Made by a program: the position numbers and the translations under genes | The notes under the pieces: generated by a model | Databases searched by the model: none | Seen by the model: only the letters and a program-made list of their open reading frames with translations | Told to the model about the DNA's origin: nothing | Shown: positions 24,174 to 35,295 of the stretch, piece by piece | How the letters are laid out: every line of letters starts with the position of its first letter | Position numbering within the stretch: the first letter of the stretch is position 1 | Assembly (NCBI GenBank): GCA_032718565.1 | Contig: JAVGVS010000186.1 | Location: 780,001-844,000, forward strand | From: Distichodus sexfasciatus | Taxonomy: Eukaryota > Chordata > Actinopteri > Characiformes > Distichodontidae | Direction: 5' to 3' | DNA: 64,000 nucleotides

Positions 24174-24484
24174 CCTCCCTGTCCCACCGCCTCATCCGCC
24201 CGGCTGGCCGCGCAGCAACGAGCAGAATCGTTCCTACCACTGCCAGACGCGCTTGTCACTATATATTAGGAGTACGCGAATCATTTACAATTTCTGCACC
24301 TTTCCAACAAAGTTAAGACTTAAAACCGCATACCTGTAGGATGGACAGAATTTCACACGAGTAAATTACATTTTTACAAGCGTCTAAAGGAGTGAGGGTT
24401 TCCGGGAGCCGTTTCTAAATGTAACACAGGCAGACCGCATGTAGACGCGCGCTTTAATGGCAGTGAAGTAAAAGCGTTTTATTG
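24174..24484. promoter_or_regulatory. putative bidirectional promoter of maip1 and tyw5
   Basis: The two start codons face away from each other with 311 bp between them, with no TATA box evident. The arrangement is the same in mammals (C2orf47/C2orf60). Transcription starts are not visible from sequence. Confidence 0.7.
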
Positions 24485-27400
24485 ATGGAATTTCAGGAGA
24501 AAGTGGAGGTGCCGGTCTTTTCACGCGTGGATGCGGATCTCTTCACCAAGGAGATTTATCCTCTGGTTAGAATTGGTTTCCATTATCATTTTAAATGAAC
24601 TTAATTTGGGGGTCCGTAGCGCAGGTCAGAGCAGAGACATCGTTTACAGAGTCGTCATGGTGATGTGCGGACGCGCAATGTCAGAATAATGACATTAATA
24701 AAACACTGCTGAAAACTCACACACTGTCCTACGTTTGGACTTTTCTACAGGAGAAGTCTGACTGATGAACTGTACTGTGCAAAACTTTGGATGTAGTGGA
24801 AGTGAGGTTTTCAAAGATAATTTGCAAATATTGCAGCAGGAGTCAAGTGGAGAAAAACTACAATTACAATCCTGGAGTTATCTTTTTGCATTAAAGGTGT
24901 ATATGATCTGCAGTAGTTTGACACGAGTGTACTACACAGACGGTCTATTAAAATAACTTTTGAGGAACATACATATACAGTATTTACATGTTTACTTGTT
25001 AGAATTTACATGTTACATTATTTCTACATTTATTTTAATAATGTATAAATGATTAAAGCATAATATACAAATGCATTATCACGTGACACAAAGATATGCA
25101 CTTTCATTAGTATCAATATCCCAGCTGTAATAGTATAACATCTTTACAGAACAAACTTTGTCAGTGATGTATGAGAGCAAAAATGATATAAAAGCAATCC
25201 AAAACCAAAATAATAATTGTTTATTAATCCAGCAAATGAGTGAACTGAAATCAAATTGTAACTGTTTTTGCCAGAGAAGGCCAGCGGTGCTTAGGGGAGT
25301 GCCTTTGGGGCCGTGCTTGGAGAAATGGACAGTGGATTATCTTGCAGAAAAAGGAGGAGAGAGAGACGTCAAGATTCACGTGTCCACTGTGCCTCAGATG
25401 GACTTCCTGCATAAGAACTTCATCTACAGGTGCGTTTCGTATGGTATTAATCTACATCGATACGTTGCTTCATTGATCAGTAAGGTCATAGCATTGATCC
25501 AAAATGAAAACATTGATTAGACATACATATTGTAACATCACTTTATATTGAACAGGAGGTGCATTTTTATTAAAAGAGAAGGTTGGGGGGTTTTTTCATT
25601 CAAATGTCTGGTTGAGGTTAGAACTAAAATTCTTAATGATATTTTAGTTTTTTTGTAATTTCATTCATTCATTCATTCATTCATTCATTATCCGAATCGT
25701 TTAATCCCAAACATGGTCGTGGGGGGCAGGGGGGGACCGGAGCCTATCCCAGGACCAACACTGGGCAGGCGCCAACACACCGCATGGCAGCTTTTTTGTA
25801 ATTTGATTGAATCAAATAAAAATTGTATCATAACAGACTTTGTTATGTCGGCGGATGTCGCTTGTTGTCCATCTTATAATATCATATGCTGAAACTTTGA
25901 TGATTTGTACCTACAACGCCTATGAGACTCTAGAACCCCTTTTTGCAGTACTAACACAGTTTTGCCTCTACATTGAAGGACTTTGCCTTTTGACAAGTTT
26001 ATTTGGAGAGCTTCAGAATCCCAGCACTCAGAGTTCTTCATTAGCAAGGTTTGTTGGTCACAGCGTACTGCGGGGTGTCGCATCACAATACAATATTTTA
26101 TGTATCAGTATCAACTGAAGTTAAAATTTACTGTAATTATTTAGCTTGGTTTCTGGGTCTGAAATGTCCAAATCTGATTTTACAGGATGAGAGTTATTAC
26201 CTGCGATCCCTTGGAGAAGACGCTCGTAAGGTATGAGAAAAGGTCTTACTTCAGCTCCATTTAAAATAGAAATACTTTTGGAGATAAATGTTTGACAACT
26301 ATTACAAATGTACTTCAGTTTTCTTTTAAATAATTTAAAAATATATTTAAATGCCTTTTTAAAATCCCATTTTTAAATGACATTACACTTTACTTTTTAA
26401 AAGAAATGTTTTAAATGATTTCTATCCCATTTGGACCCCAGGAGCCGGCAGACCTGAGGAAGCAGTTCCCGGACTTGGCTGCAGATTTCCTCCTCCCTGA
26501 CTTCTTTTCCCCGGAGTGTTTTTTTTCCAGCGTATTTCGCATCAGCTCTCCACGCCTGCAGCTGTGGACACATTACGATGTGAGTAGCAGCTGCTTCTTA
26601 CTACAACAACACACACAGCAGCTCTTCCATCTGCTCTTCTGCTCAGCTATTCCTCCTGCTTGGCTCTTCCCTCTTATTACACCACACAACAGCTGTTCTG
26701 CTGTTCTCTCTGCCTCTGCTTGTCCCTCTGCTATGCTCCTCTGCACTTCCCATTGTTCTGCCCTTTCCTCTTATTACACCACACAGCAGCCGTTCTGCTC
26801 TTCATTCGAACTCTCCTCTTCCCTCTGTTCAACTTCTCACTCTGCTCTGCCTTTCTGCTGTTCCCTCTGATCTGCTCTTCCCTTCGATTTGCTCTTTACT
26901 CTGTTCGGGGTTTTTTTCCCTGCTCAGCTCCTCCATCTCTTCTCTCCACTTGGCTCTTCCCTCTGTTCTGCTCTTCCCTCACACTGTCTGTCCGTCCTAC
27001 AGGTGATGGATAACCTGCTGGCCCAGGTGACGGGCAGGAAGCGTGTCATCCTCTACAGCCCTCAAGACGCCCTCTACCTCTATCTGTCAGGTGAACAGTT
27101 CGTTACAACACACACTGACTCATGTGAGCTCTTTCTGTCTGACGCACCACTGACGGTTAGCACTTGGATGTCAATTATGCAACAAAAAAGGCACATAGCA
27201 ATTACTGTATATAGTTAAGTCAGTTGGAATTGCATAACTTAATGCATGGTTGTATTAAGTTGAGATAAATGAAAGCAGTAAGTTAACGTGACTTACTGAT
27301 CACTGATTTCAGGTGACAAGTCAGAAGTTTTGGACATTGACTCCCCGGACCTGGAGCGATATCCAGATTTTATTAAAGCACATCGTCACGAGTGTGTTCT

Positions 27401-28486
27401 AGAACCAGGAGACTTACTGTTCATCCCAGGTAAGCTGTACAATACCTGACTGTACATTATCTTTTCTACAGAATGATGGAAATAATGTACCTCTTTATGA
27501 AACAGTACAGTTTTCAGTTCTTATAGAAACCAGACGGGCAATGTGTGCAGAAATTGACTTTGCTCAGAAAAATGTAGAAAGGGAAAAAGGCTAAAAAGTT
27601 GCAAAGGAGAAATGATAAAAGCAGTTTACAGATATTATTGCTGATTACAGTGGAGCTACTGTTATATCAACCCTAATGGACACACACCCTTTTGGCAAAA
27701 ATAAGGAACTAGGGGAAAAGCAATAGCCTGCTTCACCTCAATGAGCTGAGCATTTTAAGCCATGGTGCTGTTTCTACAGTATGTCAAAAACGGTGAAAGA
27801 GGTTAATAAGATATAAAGTACAATAAAAAGAATTAATATTATTATTATTATTATAAGAAGAAATAATGAACATAACAAGGTGTCTGTTGGTACACAACTA
27901 GCAGTACACAAAGTTTAATAACTCTGCAATACTAGGGAAAGCTGATGTGCAAGAGGAAATAACGGTGCAATAACTAATAACTGTGCAGTAACTTGCCAAA
28001 ATAATACACATCTATTCATTTTTATTCATCAGCAACTGATGGAAGAATCTTTAAAAATATCAGCAATCTGCAACATCATTTCTGATATTTTTCTGTATTT
28101 TTTTCTATCCTGCTGTTTTTCTCTTCTGTTTTATTCTTTTCTATTGGCCATTATTTTACTTTATTGTGTTCTATTCTATTCTGCTGTAACTGAAGTGTGT
28201 GGTTTATTCCTCAGCTCTGTGGTTCCACAACACGTTGGCTCTGGAGTTCGGTGTGGGTGTCAACATCTTCTGGCGGCACCTGTCCCCAGACAGTTACGAC
28301 AGGAGCGACACATACGGAAACCGGGATCCAGTGGCGGCAGCTCGAGCCCTGCAGGTTCTGGAGCGGGCTCTAGGGGCACTGGACCAGCTGCCGGACGAGT
28401 ACCGGGACTTCTATGCTCGACGCATGGTGCTGCGTATACAGAACCGGGCATACGCCACCAAAAACATCACGGGACTCGAAACATGA
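24485..28486 (+). CDS. tyw5: tRNA-yW synthesizing protein 5 (JmjC 2-oxoglutarate dioxygenase), 8 exons
   Basis: TYW5 hydroxylates the undermodified wybutosine base next to the anticodon of tRNA-Phe, using Fe(II) and 2-oxoglutarate. This is the last branch of the yW pathway in animals. Exons: 24485-24565, 25275-25429, 25979-26048, 26186-26230, 26442-26579, 27003-27090, 27313-27429, 28215-28486. They sum to 966 nt (321 aa plus stop; human 315) with all phases closing. The JmjC iron ligands are visible: HYD at residues 161-163 and the distal His in LWFHN at 236. Other strong matches are KWTVDYL, KIHVSTVPQMDF, YYLRSLGED, VFRISSP, RDFYARRMVL. The 70-nt third exon has a weak acceptor (…ACATTGAAG) but gives the conserved LPFD and EFF motifs. 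An AATAAA lies 82 bases after the stop. The gene is intact. Confidence 0.95.
25440..25870 (+). repeat. dispersed GATATGAATGG-type repeat, copy C, interrupted
   Basis: The family phrases ATAGCATTGATCC, GTCTGGTTGAG and TTTGATT..AATC are present, but the copy is split by a younger insertion at 25662-25791. It lies in tyw5 intron 2, about 110 bp before exon 3. Confidence 0.65.
25662..25791 (+). mobile_element. short retroposon (ATTC)n...GGAGCCTATCCCAG with target duplication
   Basis: The insert starts with (CATT)n and contains GGAGCCTATCCCAGG and CTGGGCAGGCG, phrases of a very common fish repeat. It is bounded by a 13-bp direct duplication (TTTTTTGTAATTT at 25649-25661 and 25792-25804). The duplicated site lies inside the older repeat. 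Confidence 0.8.
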
Positions 28487-29024
28487 TGCTGTCTCACCTA
28501 TTATATTAATTACATATAAACACTGAGAAATAATACTGGTGTGTCTTAGGTTCATGGTGAGCCCTGTAATAAATGTAATAGTAAAGGTACAATATAATAC
28601 TGATGGTAGACAGCAATTTTCTGTAATTTTACAGTGCACTGTATTTGGTATTTAAAGTACAATACTTAAATTACAAAATACAGCCTGTTGTAATATTTAC
28701 AGTATTATGCTGTGTTGGCTACTGCAAAAAAAATCTGTATTTCAGAAGCACTACATCAGATTTGTACATGATGTGATGTAGGCATGTAGGGTTTTTAGTT
28801 ATTAACTATGACTGTGGAAGAAAATACGATTAATGGAACGTGCAAAATAATTTTGCATTGATTTTGTAAATCACAGAATTTATTTAATAATTGAAAATAC
28901 TTAATAAACTGGTATAAGATAAAATTACTTTGAGTTTTTGTTTGCTTGTTTATGATCATCTGAAGTGAAGTTCTGCCCCAGAATTAAATAAAATAAATCA
29001 AATTATTCACCACATATATCACAT

Positions 29025-29320
29025 GCTCCAAGGGTGGTCACCACATGGCTTATCAGAAAGCATTGTAAGTGAGTGATTACTCATCATTATGAATACTGTA
29101 CAGCACACAGTGCACCACAAGGAAATATGAGCTCTGCATTTGACACATCTGTGAAGGAGCAGTGGGCAGGCAGCTTTTTGGCAGCACCCACAGGGAGCAG
29201 TGCTTGGGGGCAATACCTTGCTCATGAATCCCTCAGTGTTACCATTACAGATTCGGTTGATTGAACCAGTGACCTTTCGATTGCAGAGCCAACTCCCTAA
29301 CTGTTACACAGGGTTAGCGT
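29025..29320. mobile_element. dispersed SINE-like repeat (GAGCAGTGGGCAGC family)
   Basis: The fullest copy of the family in the window. It has GTGAGTGATTA, CACAGTGCACCACAA, GAAGGAGCAGTGGGCA, a GGCAGCACCCA segment, a CCTTGCTCATG segment, and a tRNA-like inverted head (TTGAACCAGTGACC) ending in CTAACTGTTACA. Confidence 0.7.
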
Positions 29321-29679
29321 GTCAGAGTGCTCCTGGGTTAATACAATTCAAGGGGAACCTTTTGAACACACTTTTGGTTTGTTACATAAAATGTTAAAAT
29401 AATAAATGTATAGCGTTGGTGGCAAATTCAGCAGAACGCCAGACTGCACACGTCCAGAATAAACTGTAACCTACAGTGGTCTGTCTATTGATAAAAAAAT
29501 GTTTCACTCTTAGCACTCGTTGGAAATCTAATGTACGCCCAAATTCATGAACTGATTTACTTTTTGAATGAAGTCAAAAGATTCCAGATGACTATTTAAT
29601 AATTTGTTTATTTAATATTATTTAATAACGACTCCATAAACAATAATATATTAATAACAAAGTTAATACTTTGGTTCAT

Positions 29680-29995
29680 CTGTAAATGACTATAATTTCA
29701 TCATATTGGACGTGTACATTGAACATGAAACAGGAGGTCAATTTAAGATTGTTTTTCAATCAAATGTCTGCTTGAACTCAGGAATAAATATGTTAAATGA
29801 TATTTTTGTTGATTTGATATGAATGGAAGTGATGGTGTTAAACTGTGATATTTTCTCATGTCCACTGCTGGCTCTTCGTAATGAATCGAATCAAGATCGT
29901 ATCGTAGCAGACTTTGTGATATCGGGGGACGTCAAATCGTTAATTGAATCGGTATAATATCGTATCGTAATGAAACTTGTGATTTACACCTCTAT
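29680..29995 (+). repeat. dispersed GATATGAATGG-type repeat, copy D
   Basis: A near-complete copy: GGAGGTCAATTTA, CAAATGTCTGCTTGAACTCAGGA, TTTGATATGAATGGAAGTGATGGTGTTAAA, TCGTATCGTAGCAGACTTTGTGATATCG, then ATGAAACTTGTGATTTACACCTCTATT. This copy defines the right end best. Confidence 0.7.
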
Positions 29996-30295
29996 TAAAT
30001 TTATGACTGATATAAAAGGTGCCTGAAGTCAAAAGTTAAAATACGTCCACATGGTGTGGGGTCTTCTCCAGAACGTTGGAGTCTAGTCGGTATCGTGAGT
30101 TAAATCGGTGTTGTGACAAATCGTCCTACCGCTAGGGTAAATGTACAGTGACCTCTATCGATCCATCCTACCTTATCCTACCTTATCAGAAACCCGACCG
30201 TGCATAGTTTACCCTCATTGCCGTCGTCACATCATGCTACCGGAGTAATATTTATGCAGGTAGGCCGTTTTTGATAATGACAGTGTGCTTTTAGC

Positions 30296-30672
30296 CTGTA
30301 GGTATGTAGGTATGTATGTATGTATGTATGTAGGTATGTATGTATGTAGGTATGTATGTATGTAGGTATGTATGTATGTAGTGTGTGTATGTATGTATGT
30401 AGGTATGTATGTATGTAGGTATGTATGTATGTATGTATGTATGTAGGTATGTATGTATGTATGTATGTAGGTATGTATGTATGTATGTATGTAGGTATGT
30501 ATGTATGTATGTATGTATGTATGTATGTATGTAGGTATGTAGGTATGTATGTATGTATGTATGTATGTATGTAGGTATGTATGTATGTAGGTATGTATGT
30601 ATGTATGTATGTATGTATGTATGTATGTATGTATGTATGTATGTATGTAGGTATGTGGGTATGTATGTAGGT
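30296..30672 (+). repeat. (GTAT)n tetranucleotide array with GTAG variants
   Basis: About 94 tetranucleotide units of GTAT interspersed with AGGT/GTAG variants at irregular intervals. The long frames reading HTYIHTY on the minus strand are artefacts of this array. Confidence 0.95.
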
Positions 30673-30689
30673 ACGAAGATAAGCATGCT

Positions 30690-31023
30690 ATACACCACGC
30701 ACGCATAAGCACGTGGCCAGCACGGCACGCACATCAGCACGCACGCACGCACGCATCTACGCACGCAGCAGTACACGTGTCATGCACGTATATACGCACG
30801 TACGCACGTAATGCACGTATAGTACGCACGTAACGCAATGCAGGCAATGCACGTATAAGTAATGCACGCACGCACGTATACACCACGCACGCAATGCAGG
30901 CAATGCAGGCACGTAACGCACGCAATGCAATGCACAGCACGCAATGATAAAGGACGCACGTGAGCATAATGCACGCAATGCAATGCACGCATAATGCAAT
31001 GCATTTCATAAGCACGCACGCAG

Positions 31024-31054
<31 letters not shown>

Positions 31055-31262
31055 CGTTAACGTAACGCAGGCACGCATGCTAACGCACAATGCCAATGCC
31101 ACGCAACTTATACTATAGCACGCACGCAGGCAACGCACGCACGCACGCAACGCTAAATGCACGCACGCACAGGCCACGCAACGCCAACGCACGCAAGGCC
31201 AACGCAATGCACCATGCACGCACGCACCACGCACATAAGCACGCACGCAATGCTATGCTAAT
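30690..31262 (+). repeat. degenerate (ACGC)n-rich low-complexity tract
   Basis: Dominated by GCACGCACGCA with frequent TGCAATGCA and ACGTA variants over about 570 bp, with high CpG content. No conserved reading frame is credible. It joins the two GTAT arrays. Confidence 0.9.
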
Positions 31263-31283
31263 TTATACAATGCCATGCCATAC

Positions 31284-31395
31284 GGTATGTATGTATGTAT
31301 GTATGTATGTATGTATGTGTATGTATGTATGCATGTATGCATGTATGTATGTATGTATGTATGTATGTATGTATGTATGCTGTGTATGTATGTAG
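31284..31395 (+). repeat. second (GTAT)n tetranucleotide array
   Basis: About 28 units of GTAT with a few GCAT substitutions. It is the same unit and phase type as the array starting at 30296, which suggests a split array with the ACGC tract between. Confidence 0.95.
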
Positions 31396-31450
31396 GAGGT
31401 TCTGATCAGCGTTTTGGGCTCTCGGCTCCCGCAGTCTGTGGTTGGGGACG

Positions 31451-32246
31451 GAGTGCTTTGGAATGTCGTGATTTACGACACTTTTAACACACACTGCTTC
31501 TTCCACGCCGGTGTGTAATGTGGAGGTGTGCACCGAGGGGAGTGTTGGACGTCGTGATTTACGACACTTAACACACTTTTCCTTCCACGCTGGTGTGTAA
31601 TGTGGAGGTGTACTGTGAGGGAGTGCTGGAATGTCGTGATTTTATTTACACTTAACACACTGTTTCTTCCACGCCGGTGTGTCATGGAGTGTGCACCGTG
31701 AGGGAGTGCTTTGAATGTCGTGATTTTTACGACACACTTTAACACACACTGTTTCTCTTCCACGCCGGTGTGTCATGTGGAGTGTGCACCGTGAGGGAGT
31801 GCTTTGGAATGTCGTGATTTTACGACACTTTAACACACTGTTTCCCTTCCACGCCGGTGTGTCATGTGGAGTGTGCACCGTGAGGGAGTGCTTTGGAATG
31901 TCGTGATTTTACGACACTTTAACACACACTGTTTCTCTTCCACGCCGGTGTGTCATGTGGAGTGTGCACCGTGAGGGAGTGCTTTGGAATGTCGTGATTT
32001 TACGACACTTTAACACACACTGTTTCTCTTCCACGCCGGTGTGTAATGTGGAGTGTGCACCGTGAGGGAGTGCTTTGGAATGTCGATTTACGACACTTTA
32101 ATACACTGTTTCTCTTCCACGCCGGTGTGTCATGTGGAGTGTGCGTAATCGTGAGGGAGTGGGGTTTTTGAATGTCGTGATTTACGACACTTTAACACAC
32201 ACTGCTTCTCTTCCACGCCGGTGTGCCGCGGAGGTGCACCGTGAGG
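31451..32246 (+). repeat. nine-copy ~90-bp minisatellite
   Basis: Units begin GAGTGCTTTGGAATG at 31451, 31540, 31621, 31704, 31797, 31886, 31977, 32068 and 32157, with periods of 81-93 bp. Each unit holds GTCGTGATTTTACGACAC (a small GTCGT/ACGAC inverted repeat), CTTCCACGCCGGTGTGT and GTGCACCGTGAGG. Middle units are nearly identical while edge units diverge. The last unit runs directly into GC-rich sequence at 32247, which starts with the same GAGTG. Confidence 0.92.
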
Positions 32247-32520
32247 GAGTGTGCGGCGCTGGAGCTGCACTCGGGCCTCCGTACTTGTAAATCCTTGGAT
32301 TGCGCAAAGCAGAGCGCGCTGGAGGAGCGAGTGAGTCCCGCCCGAGAGGAAGTTACTGGAAGAGCGGCGAGGACGAGGCGAGTGGACACGGGGCAGTGGA
32401 GCAACAACACCGACCGAGTCCAGCCGAACTGAAGCCGCTCCGCGTCCATGGAGAAGGAACTTTACACTCCGCTCTCACGACTCACGACGGGACACGGAGC
32501 GTAGAACCACAATAACCCGT
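32215..32520 (+). promoter_or_regulatory. CpG-rich block, candidate promoter/5' non-coding exon of the IL-1 receptor gene
   Basis: GC- and CpG-rich sequence unlike its AT-rich surroundings, about 6.4 kb before the first coding exon of the receptor, whose coding exon begins with an acceptor two bases before the ATG. An upstream non-coding exon is therefore required. Possible donors are GTGAGT at 32331 and GTAACG at 32519. A short ATG frame (32448-32504, 18 codons) could be an upstream ORF. The link to the receptor is inference. Confidence 0.45.
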
Positions 32521-32529
32521 AACGGCTGC

Positions 32530-32966
32530 TCCCTCTCTTCATCTCTCTCTCTCTCTTTCATCTCTCTCTCTCTTCATCTCTCTCTTTTTCTTCATCTCTC
32601 TCTCTTCATCTCTCTCTCTCTTCATCTCTCTCTCTTCATCTCTCTCTTCTTCATCTCTCTCTTCATCTCTCTCTCTCTTCATCTTCATCTCTCTCTTTCT
32701 TTCTTCATCTCTTCATCTCTATATTCATCTCTCTCTCTCCATCCTCTCATCCTTCATCCTCTTTCATCCCCTTATCTCTTCCATCCCCTTATCTCTCCTT
32801 CATCTCTTTCTTCATCTCTTCATCTCTTTCTTCCATCTCATCCTCTCTTCATCTCTCATTCATCTCTCTCTTCATATCTCTCTCTCTCTCTCTCTCTTCA
32901 TCTCTCTCTCTCTCTCTCTTCATCTCTCTCTCTCCCATCTCTTTCTTCTCATCTCTGTTCATCTCT

Positions 32967-33001
<35 letters not shown>

Positions 33002-33042
33002 CATCTCTTTCTTCATCTCTCTGTTCATCTCTCTCTCTCAGG
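32530..33042 (+). repeat. long pyrimidine tract, (TC)n with CATC units
   Basis: About 500 bases almost free of purines on this strand except regular CAT units (TCTCTCTTCATC). It starts directly after the CpG-rich block. It is a simple repeat; strand asymmetry this long can form triplex DNA. Confidence 0.95.
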
Positions 33043-33439
33043 AATTAAAATTCTTTCTTCAGAATATTCCAGATGCTGTGTAGTTCATATATCAGTGCAG
33101 CGTGTAATGAGAGATGAGCCCGGTTCACTCCTGTATACATACAGTGTAGATACTAACACTTATCATCAGTTATCAACAGACAGTTATCATCACAGTGCAG
33201 TGGACTAGGAGACGGGCTTTATTCAGATTTGATTATCTTGGTGCAATCTAAATATTAACATGAGTCGCATGTTGGCTTTCAGTTTGAACATAATGCCATG
33301 ATGAAGTGGTGTTGGCTATCGTGTCTGCTGCATCCCCAATCTTGACCAGAAAGCACAATTTAAAATGCTTTTATCGTAACCTCCCGAACTGATTCAGAAA
33401 CACTTGCTTTATGTTAAATTCATGGCTGATATAAAGGAT

Positions 33440-33625
33440 TTAAAGCAGACACAAACATTGTCTTCTTTTTTAATAAAAATCAACCTCCTGTTGGATGTGA
33501 GTCAGGTCATTGTGTTTATTTTAGATCAATGCTGTGATCACTTAATTAATGTATCAGTGTATATCGGTACATTATTGAACTATTTTGATACTGTGACCAT
33601 GTATATTGATGTATCGTTACAGCCC
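33440..33625 (-). repeat. dispersed GATATGAATGG-type repeat, copy E (left half only)
   Basis: Read on the minus strand it gives GGGCTGTAACGATAC, a CATTGATCTAAAAT segment and CAGGAGGTTGATTTTTATTA, matching the left halves of copies C, D and F. It also suggests that the family begins GGGCTG-like. Confidence 0.55.
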
Positions 33626-35177
33626 AAGTCAGAAGCCCCCTGTAGCTTGGCTCTTGCGTTCTCGTATATTAATTTTTGGGCAGCTATTGAGCTGTGTCTC
33701 CAGGTCTTTTGGGACTTCACTTCTAACACCAGGTCTGTTGTCCACTAATGACGAGAAAGGCCCGGAGAGTGAGAGGAAACGCCGGTTGAGGTTCTGTAAA
33801 CATGTGGACAGTGATGGACGTTAGTGGGTGTTTAGTGGTCAGTCTGACGCACATCTGCTGTTTGCGTTGTGTTGAGTTTATGTGCTTGGGTGAGTCGTGA
33901 GTCATTAGATCCAACTCTCGCTTTCTCCCCTCCCTCTACTCGTCTTACTCTCCACTTCTCGCAAACCCTGCTGGACTCATTCATCTCGGGTTGAGAGCTC
34001 CCTCTGTCCATCTCTCTCTTCGTCTTCTACTAAATCTGGATGTTATCTCTGTGTTGTAGCTGTACATGTCTGGTGACATAAATAATAAAACTCAGGTTAG
34101 ACTGAATCACCAGCTGCATCACAGCCCGTGACTCAGCACACAAGTGGTCATTTGCTGAGGTTGGATATTTTGGACGTTCATCATAAACCACTGTAATTCT
34201 TGACCAGTGAGTTGCTTGATATTCCATGTTACACCTCGTTTCAAATTTTTCCATTTGGTTTTTTGTCATTTTTAGCAGGATTTCTATACTTTAAAAGATG
34301 AGGCGATCACTTCATGTTAACATACTTTCTTCATTTATTTCAATTTAAAACAATTAATTTATGCGATTTCAACTAACCTTTATGAGTTTTAGTTTCTTAA
34401 CATGACTTGTGGACACAATCATTTTTTACAGTGTGTGAAAAATTGTTTGCTGTGGGTTTATTTTTAGAGAGTTGGCACGATGTGAGCAGACCGAGCGATG
34501 ATTTTTGAAGCTGCTGGAGTTTCAGGAACTGTGCCTTTATTCATGTGTTGATGATGTGGTTGTTCCAGAAGCGTGTGGTGCTGAAATTCAGTGTTTAGAT
34601 TCAACGATGTAAATGCTGTTCCTCAAGGTTACATGGAGAACACAAGAAAGTCTGACTCTTTTCAGAGAGAATGTGAAGAAATGCCTGCCTTAAAACACAG
34701 GCCTGTAGGTTACTGACCATTAGACGGACAAAGCTGATATTTTATCACACACGTCTGTATTTTTATTATATATTTTATTGACTGTGCCGTGGGTCCGTGT
34801 TGGAGCTTTTAGTGTTGGACAGCGTGTGGTGGGAGTGTGCGTGAACCTTGGTCTGTCATGATGATGATGATGATGGTGATGATAATGATGACTTGATGAA
34901 CATCTTTATTAACTGTTTACGAACAGCTTTGTGTGATGTTTCCGGACGGTGACAGAGCTTTTAATTTTTCTCTGTATCGCTGCAAAACTGATTAAAAGCG
35001 AGTCCAACTAGACACAGATCCACTCATACTGTCCATCAGGATCGTGGGAAATGCAAAAAATAGACTGTTCCTGTGGGAATTCATGCTGCTGTGTAAGGCT
35101 TCGTAGATGATTTATGTGTTGAGACTCAGCCTTGTTTAAAGATGTGATATGGTATGAGGCAAAGTTCCCAAAAGCAC

Positions 35178-35295
35178 GTCACACCATCAAAGTCAAAGTC
35201 AAAAGTCAAAGTCAACTTTATTGTCATCTCTGCTATATACTGTACAGATACATAGAGAGACGAGACGACGTGGCTCCAGGTTATTTTCAGTGCAA
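35178..35295 (-). mobile_element. LINE 3' tail, inverted
   Basis: Read on the minus strand it gives TGGAGCCACGTCGTCTCG, CTGTACAGTATAT, GAGATGACAATAAAGTTGACTTTGAC, matching the tail at 39640-40125. (TTTGACT)n at the end is the LINE's own terminal repeat. Confidence 0.75.

Larger units (their letters stand above)
28487..30290. other. tyw5 downstream spacer
   Basis: Contains a probable tyw5 polyadenylation signal (AATAAA at 28568-28573) and an AT-rich repeat near 28580-28740 with TTTACAGTA phrases that resemble fragments near 42.5, 43.1 and 62.4 kb. A SINE and a dispersed repeat are listed separately. No coding exon is seen. Confidence 0.6.

Noticed and set aside
26415..27013. Long Ser/Cys/Leu-rich plus-strand frames in the tyw5 intron
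   Set aside because: The intron 26580-27002 is a CTCTTCCCTCTG-rich pyrimidine tract that is stop-poor; only 26442-26579 is coding.
30227..30776. Two 161-codon minus-strand frames rich in HTYI
   Set aside because: They are frames through the GTAT tetranucleotide array, open in several frames at once because the unit contains no stop.
30734..31246. 170-codon Cys/Arg/Ala-rich frame
   Set aside because: Translation of degenerate ACGC repeats; overlapping frames are also open.
30296..31395. CRISPR-like array
   Set aside because: The repeats are simple tetranucleotides without distinct spacers, and the genome is eukaryotic.
31473..31878. Minus-strand frames with repeated THRRGR segments
   Set aside because: Artefacts of the 90-bp minisatellite, which has indels that change frame between units.
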